Positions 25,933-35,523 of a stretch of 41,773 nt of DNA are shown piece by piece. Source of the DNA: Cohnella caldifontis (GTDB lineage: Bacteria; Bacillota; Bacilli; Paenibacillales; Paenibacillaceae). The DNA is taken from positions 42,443 to 84,215 of the forward strand of contig NZ_JAQZSJ010000021.1 in the NCBI RefSeq assembly GCF_029360585.1. The letters run 5' to 3'. The notes beneath the pieces were generated by a model. It worked only from the letters and a program-made list of their open reading frames with translations, was not told where the DNA came from and made no database searches. The translations under genes were made by a program, and so were the position numbers. The stretch's first letter is position 1; each line of letters begins with the position of its first letter.

Positions 25933-25956
25933 TCTTGCCGACTGGAGACGAGCCGC

Positions 25957-27588
25957 ATGATACCCCGCTATATCGTGGATTTCGATTTGAATGAGCTGCC
26001 GAAGAAACATACCGACGTGATCGTAATCGGGGCGGGGATTGCCGGTTTATATACCGCCATCAAAGCCAGCGAGCGGAACCGCGTGCTGATGATCACCAAA
26101 AAGTCGCTGTTCGAGAGCAATACCCGCTACGCGCAAGGCGGCATTGCGGCGGTGTTCTCCGACGAAGACTCGCCGGAGTTCCATCTGCAGGATACGCTGG
26201 CCGCCGGCGCCGGCTTGTGCGACGAAGCGGCGGTGGACGTGCTCGTGCACGAAGGGCCGGAAGGCGTGCAGGATTTGATCCGCCTGGGCACGCATTTCGA
26301 CGAAGAGAACGGCCAATACGCGCTCACCCGGGAAGGCGCGCACAGCCAGCGCCGCATTCTCCACGCCAACGGGGACGCGACGGGATACGAGATCGTGAGG
26401 GCTTTGGCCGAGAAGGTGCTGGCAAACCCCGACATCGAGCTGTGGGACGACCATTTCGTGCTGGATTTGCTGACGGAGGACGGGGAATGCCGCGGCGTTC
26501 TCGTCCGGAAGCCCGATGGCACGGATACGGCGGTGTACGGCAAAGCGGTCGTTCTGTGCGCGGGTGGGACCGGGCAGCTGTTTCGCTACACGACCAATCC
26601 GGAAGTGGCGACCGGCGACGGCATCGCGATGGCGTTCCGTGCCGGGGCGATGGTACGGGATATGGAATTCATCCAGTTCCACCCGACGTCGCTTTGCTAT
26701 CCGGGTGCACCCCGGTTTCTCATCTCGGAGGCGGTGCGCGGCGAGGGCGCTTATCTGCGCAACATCCGCGGGGAACGGTTCATGGACCAGTACCATCCCC
26801 AGCTGGAGCTGGCTCCCCGCGACGTCGTCGCTCGCGCGATTTTGGACCAAATGGACAAGACGAAGTCCACCTACGTATACGTCGATATTACGCATGAAAG
26901 TCCGGAGCTCGTCCGGCACCGTTTTCCGACGATTTACGAGTACTGCCTGAAGTTCGGGCTCGATTTGACGACGGACTGGATCCCGGTCGCTCCGGCGGCC
27001 CATTATATGATGGGCGGGGTTCGGACGGATTTGGACGGTCAGACGACGATTCGGCGGCTGTACGCTTGCGGGGAGGTATCTTCCACGGGCGTGCACGGCG
27101 CCAACCGGCTGGCGAGCAACTCGCTCGTGGAGGCGGTCGTATTCGGTCGCCGGATCGTGGATAACATCAACCGGCTGTCCTCTTCCGAAGCCGAGGCGGA
27201 CGCTGCCAACCTGGAACCGCGGGCGTCGCTGGCGGAAGGGGCCGCGGCCGAGAAACGGTTGAAGCTGCAAAAAACGATGGTGCGGTATGCGGGACTGAGG
27301 CGGCATCAGGCGGGGTTGGCCCGCGGACTGGAAGAGCTGAAGAAGCTGCAGGACGTGTATCGGTCGAAGCTGGTCTCGCGCGAGGAGCTGGAGCTCGCGA
27401 ACCTGCTGACTTGCGCGTTCCTGATGGTGGAATCGGCGCTGTACCGCGAGGAGAGCCGCGGCGCCCATTACCGGGAGGACTACCCGCAGCGGGACGATCT
27501 CCATTGGCTGAAGCATACGACGATGGATCGAACGAACGGAATCGGAGAGGAGCGGCTCGCGTGTTTGAACGGGAAAGCGACTGGTTGA
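25957..27588 (+). CDS. nadB: L-aspartate oxidase
   Basis: FAD enzyme that oxidises L-aspartate to iminoaspartate for NadA. The 543-residue product has the dinucleotide-binding motif VIVIGAGIAGLYTAI (about 21-35), the family segment NTRYAQGGIAAV, catalytic-site stretch GAHSQRRILHANGDATG, FIQFHPTSL, and the FAD-binding end CGEVSSTGVHGANRLASNSL. A helical C-terminal domain follows. The start is ATG 25957, with GGAG about 10 bases upstream. It overlaps nadC by 28 bases, which implies translational coupling. Confidence 0.97.
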   Translation: MIPRYIVDFDLNELPKKHTDVIVIGAGIAGLYTAIKASERNRVLMITKKSLFESNTRYAQGGIAAVFSDEDSPEFHLQDTLAAGAGLCDEAAVDVLVHEGPEGVQDLIRLGTHFDEENGQYALTREGAHSQRRILHANGDATGYEIVRALAEKVLANPDIELWDDHFVLDLLTEDGECRGVLVRKPDGTDTAVYGKAVVLCAGGTGQLFRYTTNPEVATGDGIAMAFRAGAMVRDMEFIQFHPTSLCYPGAPRFLISEAVRGEGAYLRNIRGERFMDQYHPQLELAPRDVVARAILDQMDKTKSTYVYVDITHESPELVRHRFPTIYEYCLKFGLDLTTDWIPVAPAAHYMMGGVRTDLDGQTTIRRLYACGEVSSTGVHGANRLASNSLVEAVVFGRRIVDNINRLSSSEAEADAANLEPRASLAEGAAAEKRLKLQKTMVRYAGLRRHQAGLARGLEELKKLQDVYRSKLVSREELELANLLTCAFLMVESALYREESRGAHYREDYPQRDDLHWLKHTTMDRTNGIGEERLACLNGKATG

Positions 27589-28460
27589 TCAAAGGGCCGG
27601 CGGTAGAGGCGGTAAAGCGTCAAATCCGGGAGTGGCTCGCCGAAGACATCGGAAGCGGCGACGTGACGACGATGGCGACGGTACCTCCGGGACACGTATC
27701 CCGCGGCATCATTCATGCCAAAGAAGCGGGCGTGCTCGCCGGCATGCCGCTAGCTCGGTTGGTTTTCGAGACGGTGGACGACCGGCTGGTTTTCGAGGCG
27801 TTGGCGTCGGACGGGGATGCAGTCGAGCGCGGAACGGTACTCGCCGTCGTGGAAGGCTCTACGGCGTCGATACTGACCGGGGAGCGTCTGGCGCTCAACC
27901 TGTTGCAGCGACTGTCGGGCATCGCCACCAAGACGAAAGTCTACGTCGACGCGGCGAAAGGGTATCCCGTCCGGATCGTCGACACCCGCAAAACGACGCC
28001 GGGCCATCGGACGCTGGAGAAATACGCGGTGAGGGTCGGCGGCGGATACAATCACCGGTTCGGGCTTTACGACGCGGTGATGATCAAAGACAACCATATT
28101 AAGGCGGCAGGCGGCATTTCGGCGGCGGTGCAAGCGGCCAAGGCGCGGATTCCCCATACGATGGCCGTGGAAGTCGAGGCGGAGAACGCCGAGCAAGCCA
28201 TGGAAGCGGCTCGGGCGGGAGCGCATATCGTCATGTTCGACAACATGAGCCCCGAAGCGATGAAGGCGGCCGCTCCGCTCGTCCGCGCGATCGCGCCGCA
28301 CGTCCTGCTCGAAGCCTCCGGCGGTATAAAGCCCGAACGGATTGCGGAAGTCGCGGCCAGCGGCGTCGACGTCATTTCCGTAGGCAGCTTGACCCACTCG
28401 TTCCAGGCGCTGGATATCAGCTTGGATCTGAATGAGCGGAAGAAGGGGGAGCCGGCATGA
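27561..28460 (+). CDS. nadC: Nicotinate-nucleotide diphosphorylase (quinolinate phosphoribosyltransferase)
   Basis: Converts quinolinate and PRPP to nicotinate mononucleotide, the third step of the pathway. The 299-residue product shows [10 protein letters not shown] near the start, [51 protein letters not shown] and the phosphate-binding end [10 protein letters not shown]. The start is GTG 27561 with GAGAGGAG about 9 bases upstream; it lies within the last 28 bases of nadB. Its stop overlaps the coaX start as ATGA, so four cofactor genes are linked in one transcript. Confidence 0.97.
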   Translation: MFERESDWLIKGPAVEAVKRQIREWLAEDIGSGDVTTMATVPPGHVSRGIIHAKEAGVLAGMPLARLVFETVDDRLVFEALASDGDAVERGTVLAVVEGSTASILTGERLALNLLQRLSGIATKTKVYVDAAKGYPVRIVDTRKTTPGHRTLEKYAVRVGGGYNHRFGLYDAVMIKDNHIKAAGGISAAVQAAKARIPHTMAVEVEAENAEQAMEAARAGAHIVMFDNMSPEAMKAAAPLVRAIAPHVLLEASGGIKPERIAEVAASGVDVISVGSLTHSFQALDISLDLNERKKGEPA

Positions 28461-29224
28461 TTTTGGTCGTGGATGTCGGGAATACCAATATCGTGCTCGG
28501 TTTGTACCAAGGCCGGACGCTGACCCGCCACTGGCGGCTCAGCACGAACCGTTCCGCCACGGTGGACGAGTACGGCATCCTGATCATGAACCTGTTCCAG
28601 ATGGCGAAAGTGCAGCCGGAAGAAATCGAGGGCGTCATCCTGTCGAGCGTCGTCCCTCCCCTCATGAACATTTTGGAGCCTACGTTCGTCAAATACGTAG
28701 GCCGGGAAGCGCTCGTCGTCGGACCCGGAATCAAGACCGGCCTCAACATCCGGTACGAGAATCCCAAAGGCGTCGGCGCGGACCGCATCGTGAACGCGGT
28801 GGCGGGCATCGAGCAATACGGCGCCCCGCTCATCATCGTCGACTTCGGTACGGCGACCACTTTCGACTACATCGACGCGTCCGGCGCGTATTTGGGCGGC
28901 GCCATCGTGCCGGGCATCGGCATCGCGACCGAAGCTTTGTACCAACGGGCGGCGATGCTGCCGCGGATCGAGCTCGCCAAACCGCGCGTGGTCGTCGGAC
29001 GCAATACCGTAACGGCGATGCAATCCGGAATCATTTTCGGCTACGCGGGACAGGTGGACGGCATCGTTCGCCGCATCATGAAGGAACAGCCGGGAACGCC
29101 CCGCGTGATCGCGACGGGGGGACTGGCGGAGCTGATCGCCGGCGAATCGGAGACGATCGAGCGGGTGGACCCGCTGCTGACGCTGGAAGGGCTTCGCTTG
29201 ATTTACGAACGCAACGTGTCCTAA
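28457..29224 (+). CDS. coaX: Type III pantothenate kinase
   Basis: First enzyme of coenzyme A synthesis, the ATP-dependent type III class that is not feedback-inhibited by CoA. The 255-residue product begins [15 protein letters not shown], the phosphate loop. It continues with [15 protein letters not shown] and [13 protein letters not shown], the ASKHA phosphate 2 signature, then [23 protein letters not shown] ribosome site precedes ATG 28457. Located as in Bacillus (yacB position), except that nadABC separates it from ftsH here. Confidence 0.97.
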   Translation: MILVVDVGNTNIVLGLYQGRTLTRHWRLSTNRSATVDEYGILIMNLFQMAKVQPEEIEGVILSSVVPPLMNILEPTFVKYVGREALVVGPGIKTGLNIRYENPKGVGADRIVNAVAGIEQYGAPLIIVDFGTATTFDYIDASGAYLGGAIVPGIGIATEALYQRAAMLPRIELAKPRVVVGRNTVTAMQSGIIFGYAGQVDGIVRRIMKEQPGTPRVIATGGLAELIAGESETIERVDPLLTLEGLRLIYERNVS

Positions 29225-29272
29225 GGGCAAGCCGCCTGCAAACGCATGGCGGGAAAGGGGCTTTAAGCATAC

Positions 29273-30169
29273 ATGAAGGACGAATTGGTAAGGGGAACGG
29301 CTTGGAACGGCGGCATCCGGCTGTTCGCCGCGCGCACGACGCGCCTCGTGTCGGAGCTGCAGAAGAGGCATGACACGTACCCGACGGCGACGGCGGCGCT
29401 GGGCCGCGCCGCGACGGCGGGGGCGATGATGGGCGTCATGCTCAAAAACGACGGCAAGCTTACGATCCAAGTCAAAGGAGACGGACCGCTGGGCCAAATC
29501 GTGGTGGACGCGAATACCCGCGCGGAAGTGCGGGGATACGTCGACCATCCCCACGCGCATCTGCCCAGCAACAGCCTCGGGAAGCTGGACGTGGCGGGAG
29601 TCGTCGGGAGAAGCGGCTATCTGAACGTGATCAAGGATTTGGGGCTCAAAGAGCCGTATCGGGGCAGCGTGCCGATCGTCTCTGGCGAGCTGGGAGAAGA
29701 TTTCACCTATTATTTCGCGGAGTCCGAGCAGATTCCGTCCGCGGTCGGCCTCGGCGTGCTCGTGGATACCGATAATTCCGTGCTCCATGCCGGCGGGTGG
29801 ATCGCCCAGGTGCTGCCGGGCTTGCCGGAAGAGCAGCTTCAGAAGCTGGAGGCGGCGGTTGGATCCATGCCGCATATCACGGTTCTGCTGGACCGGGGGG
29901 AAACGCCGGAGAGCATCCTCCGCTTGCTGACCGGCGGGGATTTGACGATCCACGAGACGGTAGAACCCGTCTTCCGCTGCCAATGCTCGCGGGAACGGGT
30001 GGAGCGGACGCTGATCACGCTCGGGCCGGATGAACTGCGCAGCTTAATTGACGAAGACGGGAAGGCGGACGTCGTCTGCCATTTTTGCAACGAGACTTAC
30101 GCTTTCACGGCGGATGAACTGGAAGGGCTGTTCCGGCGCGCTTCGGAGGGTTTCGGGAAGGGAGAATGA
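29273..30169 (+). CDS. hslO: Redox-regulated chaperone Hsp33
   Basis: Hsp33 is a cytosolic holdase that turns on when oxidation releases zinc from its C-terminal Cys cluster. The 298-residue product shows the N-terminal signature KDELVRGTAWNGGIRLFAA, GRAATAGAMMGVMLK and the C-terminal zinc-binding Cys in FRCQCSRER and VVCHFCNETY (CxC and CxxC), so the redox switch is intact. The spacing from AAGGGG to ATG 29273 is long, about 12 bases. The stop overlaps the next start (ATGA). Confidence 0.96.
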   Translation: MKDELVRGTAWNGGIRLFAARTTRLVSELQKRHDTYPTATAALGRAATAGAMMGVMLKNDGKLTIQVKGDGPLGQIVVDANTRAEVRGYVDHPHAHLPSNSLGKLDVAGVVGRSGYLNVIKDLGLKEPYRGSVPIVSGELGEDFTYYFAESEQIPSAVGLGVLVDTDNSVLHAGGWIAQVLPGLPEEQLQKLEAAVGSMPHITVLLDRGETPESILRLLTGGDLTIHETVEPVFRCQCSRERVERTLITLGPDELRSLIDEDGKADVVCHFCNETYAFTADELEGLFRRASEGFGKGE

Positions 30170-31233
30170 ATCGGATGAAGTTCGGGGCGGGACGTTTGCC
30201 CGAACAGCCGGCGAAGTCGGCGACCGGGGCGGGTCGCATGCCCGAGCAGCCGGCGAAGTCGGCGACCAGGGCCGGAGCGCGGGGACGGCTTTTTTGGCCT
30301 GCCTTTCTTGCCCTGATGCTGGGGGTCTCCGGTTGCACGTTCGGGTCCGACGCAAAGCCCCATCCTACGCCGAAGGCGTCGCCGAGCCCGACCGGCGTGA
30401 CGGAGCCGGAAGCCTTAGATGCGGTCGCGCGGATCGGGGAGAAGACGATCACGCGGGCCGAGCTGGTCGACCGTCTGATGGCCGGCTATGGGGCGGAAGC
30501 GCTGCGTGACCTGCTGGTGCACGAGGCCGTTCGGCTCGAAACCGGTCGGCTCGGCATTACGGTGAATAGCGGCGAGCTGGAGCGGGAGCTTCGCAAGATG
30601 AGCGAAGGATACGGAAGCGAACAGGCCTTCTATGAGGCGATGCAGGAGCAGCTGGGCATGGACCGGGAAGCCGTGCGGGATGACGCCGAATACCGCCTGT
30701 TGCTGGAGAAGCTCGCCACCCGGGACGTCGAGATCCCGGAGGCGGACGTCCGCCGATATTATGAGGAACACAGAGAGGAATACGGAACGCGCAGGCAGTA
30801 CCGTTTGGCCTGGATCGTCACGGATACGAAGGAAACGGCGGAAATGGTACTGGGAGCGCTTGAGGAGGGAACCGACTTCGCGTCGCTTGCCTCCCAATAC
30901 TCGACCGACGGCGCGACTTCGGATCACGGAGGAGAGATCGGCTGGGTCGACGAGGAGGATCCGTTTCAGGATCCCAAGCTGCTGTCGGCGGCCGGCCAGC
31001 TGAAAGTGGGGGAAGTCGCGGGTCCTTTATACATTGATTCCGGATACGTCGTGCTGGAGTTGAAAGGCGTCCAGACGGTTCAGGGCCAAGCCTACGAAGA
31101 CGTCCGGGACGAAATCCTTCAGCAGCTCAAGCTGGAGCAGGCCAAGCCGATGCACGATCTCGAGCAGTCGCTACTATCCAAGTACGGAGCTAAAGTACTC
31201 GATCCCCGCCTGAAATCCGCCGATATTCGGTGA
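30166..31233 (+). CDS. PrsA/SurA-type parvulin foldase lipoprotein with repeat in its N-terminal extension
   Basis: An exported peptidyl-prolyl isomerase-like protein, in the position of B. subtilis yacD. The 355-residue product has a PpiC parvulin domain at about 200-300 (YRLAWIVTDTKETAEMVLG, LASQYSTDGATSDHGGEIGW, GEVAGPL) after a helical chaperone-like segment. Its hydrophobic signal and lipobox GVSGC are preceded by an unusually long n-region of about 40 residues containing a tandem 14-residue repeat (RLPEQPAKSATGAG / RMPEQPAKSATRAG). It starts at ATG 30166 overlapping hslO; ATG 30175 is possible. The active-site state of the isomerase cannot be judged by eye. Confidence 0.88.
   Translation: MNRMKFGAGRLPEQPAKSATGAGRMPEQPAKSATRAGARGRLFWPAFLALMLGVSGCTFGSDAKPHPTPKASPSPTGVTEPEALDAVARIGEKTITRAELVDRLMAGYGAEALRDLLVHEAVRLETGRLGITVNSGELERELRKMSEGYGSEQAFYEAMQEQLGMDREAVRDDAEYRLLLEKLATRDVEIPEADVRRYYEEHREEYGTRRQYRLAWIVTDTKETAEMVLGALEEGTDFASLASQYSTDGATSDHGGEIGWVDEEDPFQDPKLLSAAGQLKVGEVAGPLYIDSGYVVLELKGVQTVQGQAYEDVRDEILQQLKLEQAKPMHDLEQSLLSKYGAKVLDPRLKSADIR
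30187..30270. repeat. Tandem 42-bp repeat in the foldase gene
   Basis: Two adjacent 42-base units (30187-30228, 30229-30270) are nearly identical; the core GCCGGCGAAGTCGGCGACC is exact in both. Being in frame, copy-number change would add or remove 14 residues before the signal peptide. Confidence 0.85.
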
Positions 31234-31253
31234 AGCGGCTCATTTGCCTGCTA

Positions 31254-31282
31254 TTGACATTCCTAGGCGGGGTTGATAAGAT
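31254..31282 (+). promoter_or_regulatory. cysK promoter, sigma-A type
   Basis: A consensus TTGACA (31254-31259) and TAAGAT (31277-31282) are separated by 17 bases. Transcription would start near 31289 and give a leader of about 75 bases. Confidence 0.85.
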
Positions 31283-31297
31283 GAAAGAAGTTGAAAG

Positions 31298-31314
31298 CCG
31301 ACTGGTTTAGTCGG
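31298..31314 (+). promoter_or_regulatory. Small hairpin in the cysK leader
   Basis: CCGACT-GGTTT-AGTCGG lies about 10 bases after the likely transcription start. It may stabilise the mRNA or be an operator for a cysteine regulator. I see no T-box or S-box pattern in the leader. Confidence 0.45.
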
Positions 31315-31363
31315 ATATAAGCTTGGAGCGGCAGCGGCCGCAATTATCGGGAGGGAAATAACC

Positions 31364-32305
31364 ATGGCCAAGATTGTCCAAAGCGTTACCGATCTGATTG
31401 GCGATACGCCGCTTGTGCGTCTGAACCGGTTGGTTCCGGCCGGCAGCGCGGAGATTTACGTGAAGCTGGAATACCAGAACCCGGGCGCAAGCGTGAAGGA
31501 CCGCATCGCGGTCAGCATGATCGAAGAAGCGGAGAAACGCGGAGACATCAAACCCGGCGTCACCACGATCGTCGAGCCGACGAGCGGCAACACCGGGATC
31601 GGATTGGCCATGGTCGCGGCCGCGAAAGGGTACCGCGCGATTCTGGTCATGCCGGAGACGATGAGCTTGGAGCGCCGCAACCTGCTTCGCGCCTATGGCG
31701 CAGAGCTGGTGCTGACGCCGGGTTCCGAGGGCATGAACGGCGCGGTCAAGAAAGCGGAAGAAATCGCGTCCCAGAACAAAGATTACTTCATGCCCCAACA
31801 GTTCAAAAACCAAGACAACGTGAAAATCCACCGCGAAACGACCGGTCCGGAAATCGTCGAAGCGATCAACTCCCTGGACGGCAAGCTGGACGCGTTCGTA
31901 GCCGGCATCGGTACGGGCGGCACGATCTCCGGTGCGGGCGAAGTGCTGAAGAAGCAATATCCGAACATCAAGATCGTTGCCGTCGAGCCCGCGGCTTCTC
32001 CGATCCTCTCCGGCGGCAAACCGGGACCGCATAAAATCCAAGGGATCGGCGCCAACTTCATTCCGGATATCCTGAATCGCGAGATTTACGACCAAGTCAT
32101 CACCATCGAAAACGAAGACGCCTTCGAAACCGCCCGCGCGGCCGCCAAGCAGGAAGGCATCCTGTGCGGCATCTCCTCGGGCGCGGCAATCAAGGCGGCG
32201 CTGCAAGTCGCCAAAGAACTGGGCGAAGGCAAACGCGTCGTCGCGATCGTTCCTTCGAACGGCGAACGCTACTTGAGCACGCCGCTGTTCAATTTCGACA
32301 ACTAA
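31364..32305 (+). CDS. cysK: Cysteine synthase A (O-acetylserine sulfhydrylase)
   Basis: PLP enzyme that makes cysteine from O-acetylserine and sulfide. The 313-residue product has the PLP Lys in [10 protein letters not shown], the substrate loop [15 protein letters not shown], the phosphate-binding [15 protein letters not shown] and the C-terminal [14 protein letters not shown] lies 9 bases before ATG 31364. It has its own strong promoter and terminator and so is a separate transcript from the folate genes, although it sits beside them as in B. subtilis. Confidence 0.97.
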   Translation: MAKIVQSVTDLIGDTPLVRLNRLVPAGSAEIYVKLEYQNPGASVKDRIAVSMIEEAEKRGDIKPGVTTIVEPTSGNTGIGLAMVAAAKGYRAILVMPETMSLERRNLLRAYGAELVLTPGSEGMNGAVKKAEEIASQNKDYFMPQQFKNQDNVKIHRETTGPEIVEAINSLDGKLDAFVAGIGTGGTISGAGEVLKKQYPNIKIVAVEPAASPILSGGKPGPHKIQGIGANFIPDILNREIYDQVITIENEDAFETARAAAKQEGILCGISSGAAIKAALQVAKELGEGKRVVAIVPSNGERYLSTPLFNFDN

Positions 32306-32328
32306 TCGGCGCCTCGGACGCCATCGGA

Positions 32329-32359
32329 AGAGCTTCCGCAGTTCGCGGAGGCTCTTTTT
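32329..32359 (+). terminator. Rho-independent terminator after cysK
   Basis: AGAGCTTCCGC-AGTTC-GCGGAGGCTCT with one G-U pair is followed by TTTTT, about 25 bases after the cysK stop. Confidence 0.9.
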
Positions 32360-32386
32360 CCATGCAACTAGAGGAGGGACAACGAA

Positions 32387-33340
32387 TTGAACATCGTCGT
32401 GCTGGACGGATACGCGCTGAATCCGGGCGATTTAAGCTGGGAGGGACTGCAGCGTCTGGGCCGCCTCACCGTGTATGACCGGACCCCGCCGGAAGAGATC
32501 GTCGGCCGATCGGCGGGAGCGGACATGATCCTGACCAACAAAACGCCGCTTAACGCCGAAACGATCTCCCGGCTTCCCCGCCTGAAATATATCGGCGTAA
32601 TGGCGACGGGCTACAATATCGTGGACGTGAAGGCCGCCCGCGACGCCGGCATCATGGTCACCAATGTGCCAGGCTATAGCACCCTGTCGGTGGCGCAATT
32701 GACGTTCGCGCTGCTACTGGAGCTGATCTTGCACGTCGCCAAGCACGATGAAGCCGTGCACTCGGGAGCCTGGGTCAAGTCGCCCGATTTTTCGTTTACC
32801 GTCGCGTCGCTGACCGAGCTGCAAGGGAAGACGTTCGGCGTCGTCGGCATGGGCGACATCGGGCAAGCGGCCGCGCGGATCGCCTTTGCGTTCGGCATGC
32901 GGGTCGCCGCCTATTCGCGGACCCGCAAGGAGCTGAGCCTGGGAGGGGACATCGAATGGCTGGATCGGACCGAGCTGCTGGAACGAGCCGACGTCGTCAG
33001 CCTTCATTGCCCGCTCACGCCCGAGACGGATCGATTGATCCACCGCGATACGCTGGCCCGGATGAAGCCGACGGCTTATTTGCTGAATACGGCCCGCGGC
33101 GGTCTGATCGACGAGGCGGACTTGGCCGAGGCGCTGAACGAGGGGCGGATCGCGGGCTGCGGCCTTGACGTGTTGTCTTCGGAGCCGCCATCTCCGTCCA
33201 ATCCTCTGCTGACCGCGCGCAACTGCCTTTTGACCCCGCATATTGGCTGGGCGTCCAAGGAAGCGCGGCAACGATTGCTGGACATCGCGGTATCCAACGC
33301 GAAAGGGTTTATGGAAGGCACTCCTGTATATACGGTCTAA
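32387..33340 (+). CDS. D-isomer 2-hydroxyacid dehydrogenase (glycerate dehydrogenase/hydroxypyruvate reductase-like)
   Basis: NAD(P)-dependent dehydrogenase of 317 residues. The Rossmann motif is GVVGMGDIGQAAA (about 147-159), and the catalytic triad is visible as Arg in NTARGGLIDE, Glu in LSSEPPSPSNPLL and His in LTPHIGWAS. The DUF-free layout and NMxTGY-like MATGYNIVDVKAA favour the glycerate dehydrogenase subgroup (HprA-like), but lactate or phosphoglycerate-type substrates cannot be excluded. The start is TTG 32387, with AGGAGGG 8 bases upstream. It lies between cysK and pabB, a place where Bacillus has no gene, and is 15 bases from pabB, so it likely heads the folate transcript. Confidence 0.88.
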   Translation: MNIVVLDGYALNPGDLSWEGLQRLGRLTVYDRTPPEEIVGRSAGADMILTNKTPLNAETISRLPRLKYIGVMATGYNIVDVKAARDAGIMVTNVPGYSTLSVAQLTFALLLELILHVAKHDEAVHSGAWVKSPDFSFTVASLTELQGKTFGVVGMGDIGQAAARIAFAFGMRVAAYSRTRKELSLGGDIEWLDRTELLERADVVSLHCPLTPETDRLIHRDTLARMKPTAYLLNTARGGLIDEADLAEALNEGRIAGCGLDVLSSEPPSPSNPLLTARNCLLTPHIGWASKEARQRLLDIAVSNAKGFMEGTPVYTV

Positions 33341-33355
33341 GCGAGGGTGAAACGG

Positions 33356-34918
33356 TTGGAAATCACGACGCGGGAGCAATGGAACGCTTGGAAGGAGACT
33401 TACACTCTCCTTCCTTATATAAGGAAAATTCCCGGAGCGGGTCCGGAGAGGGACTTGTTGCCCGCGTCGTGGAACCGGTTCTGGCGAATGGCGTCGGATT
33501 ACGCCTGCATCCTGGAGAGCGGCAAAGGCGGACGTTATACGTTCGTCGGTTCGGACCCCGGGGAGGTCGTTTCGGGCAAGAACGGCATCTCGCGGGTGAC
33601 GGCGAAGTCCGCAGCCCATGGAACCGCCGGGTGGATCGAACGGGAGCTGCCGCCAGGAACGCCGATCGAAGCGATGCGCTCCTGGATGCACCCGCGGCAA
33701 GCTCCCCGGCCGGAAGGAGCGCCGGACTGTGCGGGAGGGGTTTTCGGTTTCTGGTCCTACGATGCGGTTCGTTATCTGGAGAAGCTGCCCGAATCGGCTG
33801 AAGACGAACTAGGGACGCCTGATTTCCTGTTCATGAGCTTCCGCCGGCTGTGGGTCGCCGACCGCTTGGAGAATGCCGTGTACTTGGCGGTTCATGCGGA
33901 GCCCGGAGCCGATCCATCCGAGGAGCGGCTCGATGCTTGCTGGCGGGAGGCGACGGAAGCGGCGGACGAAATGGAACGTTCGTGGCGGCATTGGCTGGGG
34001 ACGGCGGAAGATCCCGAGACGTCGGAACGCGTGCGCCGCATGCGCGAGTGGGCGGAGCTGGAGACGGAGTTCGACCCGGAGCGGTTGCCGGGCCGGAAGG
34101 CTTCGATGAGCCCGGAGGCGTTTCAGGATGCGGTGCGGCGCATACAGGCGTACATCTCGCAAGGCGACGTTTTCCAGGTGAACTTGTCGGTGCGGCAGAG
34201 CGTGCCCGTGGACGTTCCGGCGGAAGAACTGTACGATTGGCTGAGGATCGTGAACCCTTCCCCGTATATGGGGATGCTCCGGACGCCGGCCTTCTCGCTC
34301 GTCAGCGCTTCGCCCGAGCTGCTCGTCAAGCTCGATGACGGGCGGTTGTCCGCGCGGCCGATCGCCGGCACGCGCCGAAGGGGGCGGACGCCGGACGAGG
34401 ACCGGGCCATGGAGCAGGAGCTGCTCGCCAGCGAGAAGGAGCGGGCGGAGCATATCATGCTCGTCGATCTGGAGCGCAACGACCTCGGGCGGGTCGCCGC
34501 CTACGGTTCCGTGAAAGTACCCGAGCTGCTGACCGTCGAACGATACTCTCACGTCATGCATCTGGTGTCCCAAGTCGAAGCCCGGCTGGCGCCGGGTAAG
34601 GACGCGCTTGACGTCGTCGCCGCGATGTTTCCCGGCGGCACGATTACCGGAGCGCCCAAAATCCGGACGATGGAAATCATAGAGGAGCTGGAGCCGGTTC
34701 GCCGCGGGCCGTATACGGGTTCCATGGGGTGGATTGACTACGCCGGGAATATGGAATTTAATATTATTATCCGCACGGTCCTGCTGGCGGGCGGCGTCGG
34801 CCATATCCAGGCCGGAGCGGGAATCGTCATCGATTCCGACCCGCGGCGGGAGTACCAGGAATGCCTGAACAAAGCGAAGGCGCTTTGGAAGGCGCTGCTC
34901 GGGGCGGGCCGGCTCTGA
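33356..34918 (+). CDS. pabB: Aminodeoxychorismate synthase component I
   Basis: PabB converts chorismate and ammonia to 4-amino-4-deoxychorismate for folate. The 520-residue product has the chorismate-binding domain in its second half: [53 protein letters not shown], and GYSG-like [12 protein letters not shown](T)ITGAPK is the PabB style. The PIAGT motif has Ala (about residue 337) where E. coli PabB has an active-site Lys, as in anthranilate synthases. The start is TTG 33356 with GAGGG 8 bases upstream; GTG 33347 overlaps that site. Context with pabA, pabC and folP supports the folate role. Confidence 0.93.
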   Translation: MEITTREQWNAWKETYTLLPYIRKIPGAGPERDLLPASWNRFWRMASDYACILESGKGGRYTFVGSDPGEVVSGKNGISRVTAKSAAHGTAGWIERELPPGTPIEAMRSWMHPRQAPRPEGAPDCAGGVFGFWSYDAVRYLEKLPESAEDELGTPDFLFMSFRRLWVADRLENAVYLAVHAEPGADPSEERLDACWREATEAADEMERSWRHWLGTAEDPETSERVRRMREWAELETEFDPERLPGRKASMSPEAFQDAVRRIQAYISQGDVFQVNLSVRQSVPVDVPAEELYDWLRIVNPSPYMGMLRTPAFSLVSASPELLVKLDDGRLSARPIAGTRRRGRTPDEDRAMEQELLASEKERAEHIMLVDLERNDLGRVAAYGSVKVPELLTVERYSHVMHLVSQVEARLAPGKDALDVVAAMFPGGTITGAPKIRTMEIIEELEPVRRGPYTGSMGWIDYAGNMEFNIIIRTVLLAGGVGHIQAGAGIVIDSDPRREYQECLNKAKALWKALLGAGRL

Positions 34919-34941
34919 CGGCCACAAAGGAGGAACCCCTC

Positions 34942-35523
34942 ATGATTCTCGTGATCGACAACTACGATTCGTTTACGTATAACCTGGTGCAGTACCTGGG
35001 CGAACTTGGAGAAGAAGTGTCCGTCCACCGCAACGACGAGATCGACTTGGATACGATCGCGGCCCTGAAGCCGGACCATATCCTGATTTCCCCCGGGCCT
35101 TGCACCCCAAACGAAGCCGGGATCAGCCTGGCTTTGATCGACCGTTTCAAGGGAGAGATCCCGATCTTAGGCGTCTGCCTGGGGCACCAGTCCATCGGCC
35201 AGGCGTTCGGCGGGGAGGTCGTGCGGGCGGACAAGCTGATGCACGGCAAAACCTCGGAGATCACCCACGACGGCCGGACCCTTTTCGTAGGCATCGCTTC
35301 TCCGTTTACGGCGACCCGATACCATTCCTTGATCGTAAAAAGGGATACGCTGCCGGATTGCCTGGAAATCAGCGCGGAGACGGAAGAGGGCGAAATCATG
35401 GGGCTGCGGCACAAGGAATACGCCATCGAGGGCGTGCAATTCCATCCGGAATCCATCATGACCGACGACGGGCTTCGCCTTTTGAAAAATTTCCTGTCGC
35501 TGAAAGAAGGCGCCGGGGCATGA
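34942..35523 (+). CDS. pabA: Aminodeoxychorismate synthase glutamine amidotransferase component II
   Basis: Class I glutamine amidotransferase that supplies ammonia to PabB. The 193-residue product has the N-terminal [20 protein letters not shown], oxyanion stretch [14 protein letters not shown], catalytic Cys in [15 protein letters not shown] and His/Glu in QFHPESIMT. In B. subtilis the equivalent subunit also serves anthranilate synthase (pabA = trpG), which may hold here. AAGGAGG lies about 10 bases before ATG 34942; an earlier in-frame start lies within pabB. The stop overlaps pabC as ATGA. Confidence 0.96.
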   Translation: MILVIDNYDSFTYNLVQYLGELGEEVSVHRNDEIDLDTIAALKPDHILISPGPCTPNEAGISLALIDRFKGEIPILGVCLGHQSIGQAFGGEVVRADKLMHGKTSEITHDGRTLFVGIASPFTATRYHSLIVKRDTLPDCLEISAETEEGEIMGLRHKEYAIEGVQFHPESIMTDDGLRLLKNFLSLKEGAGA

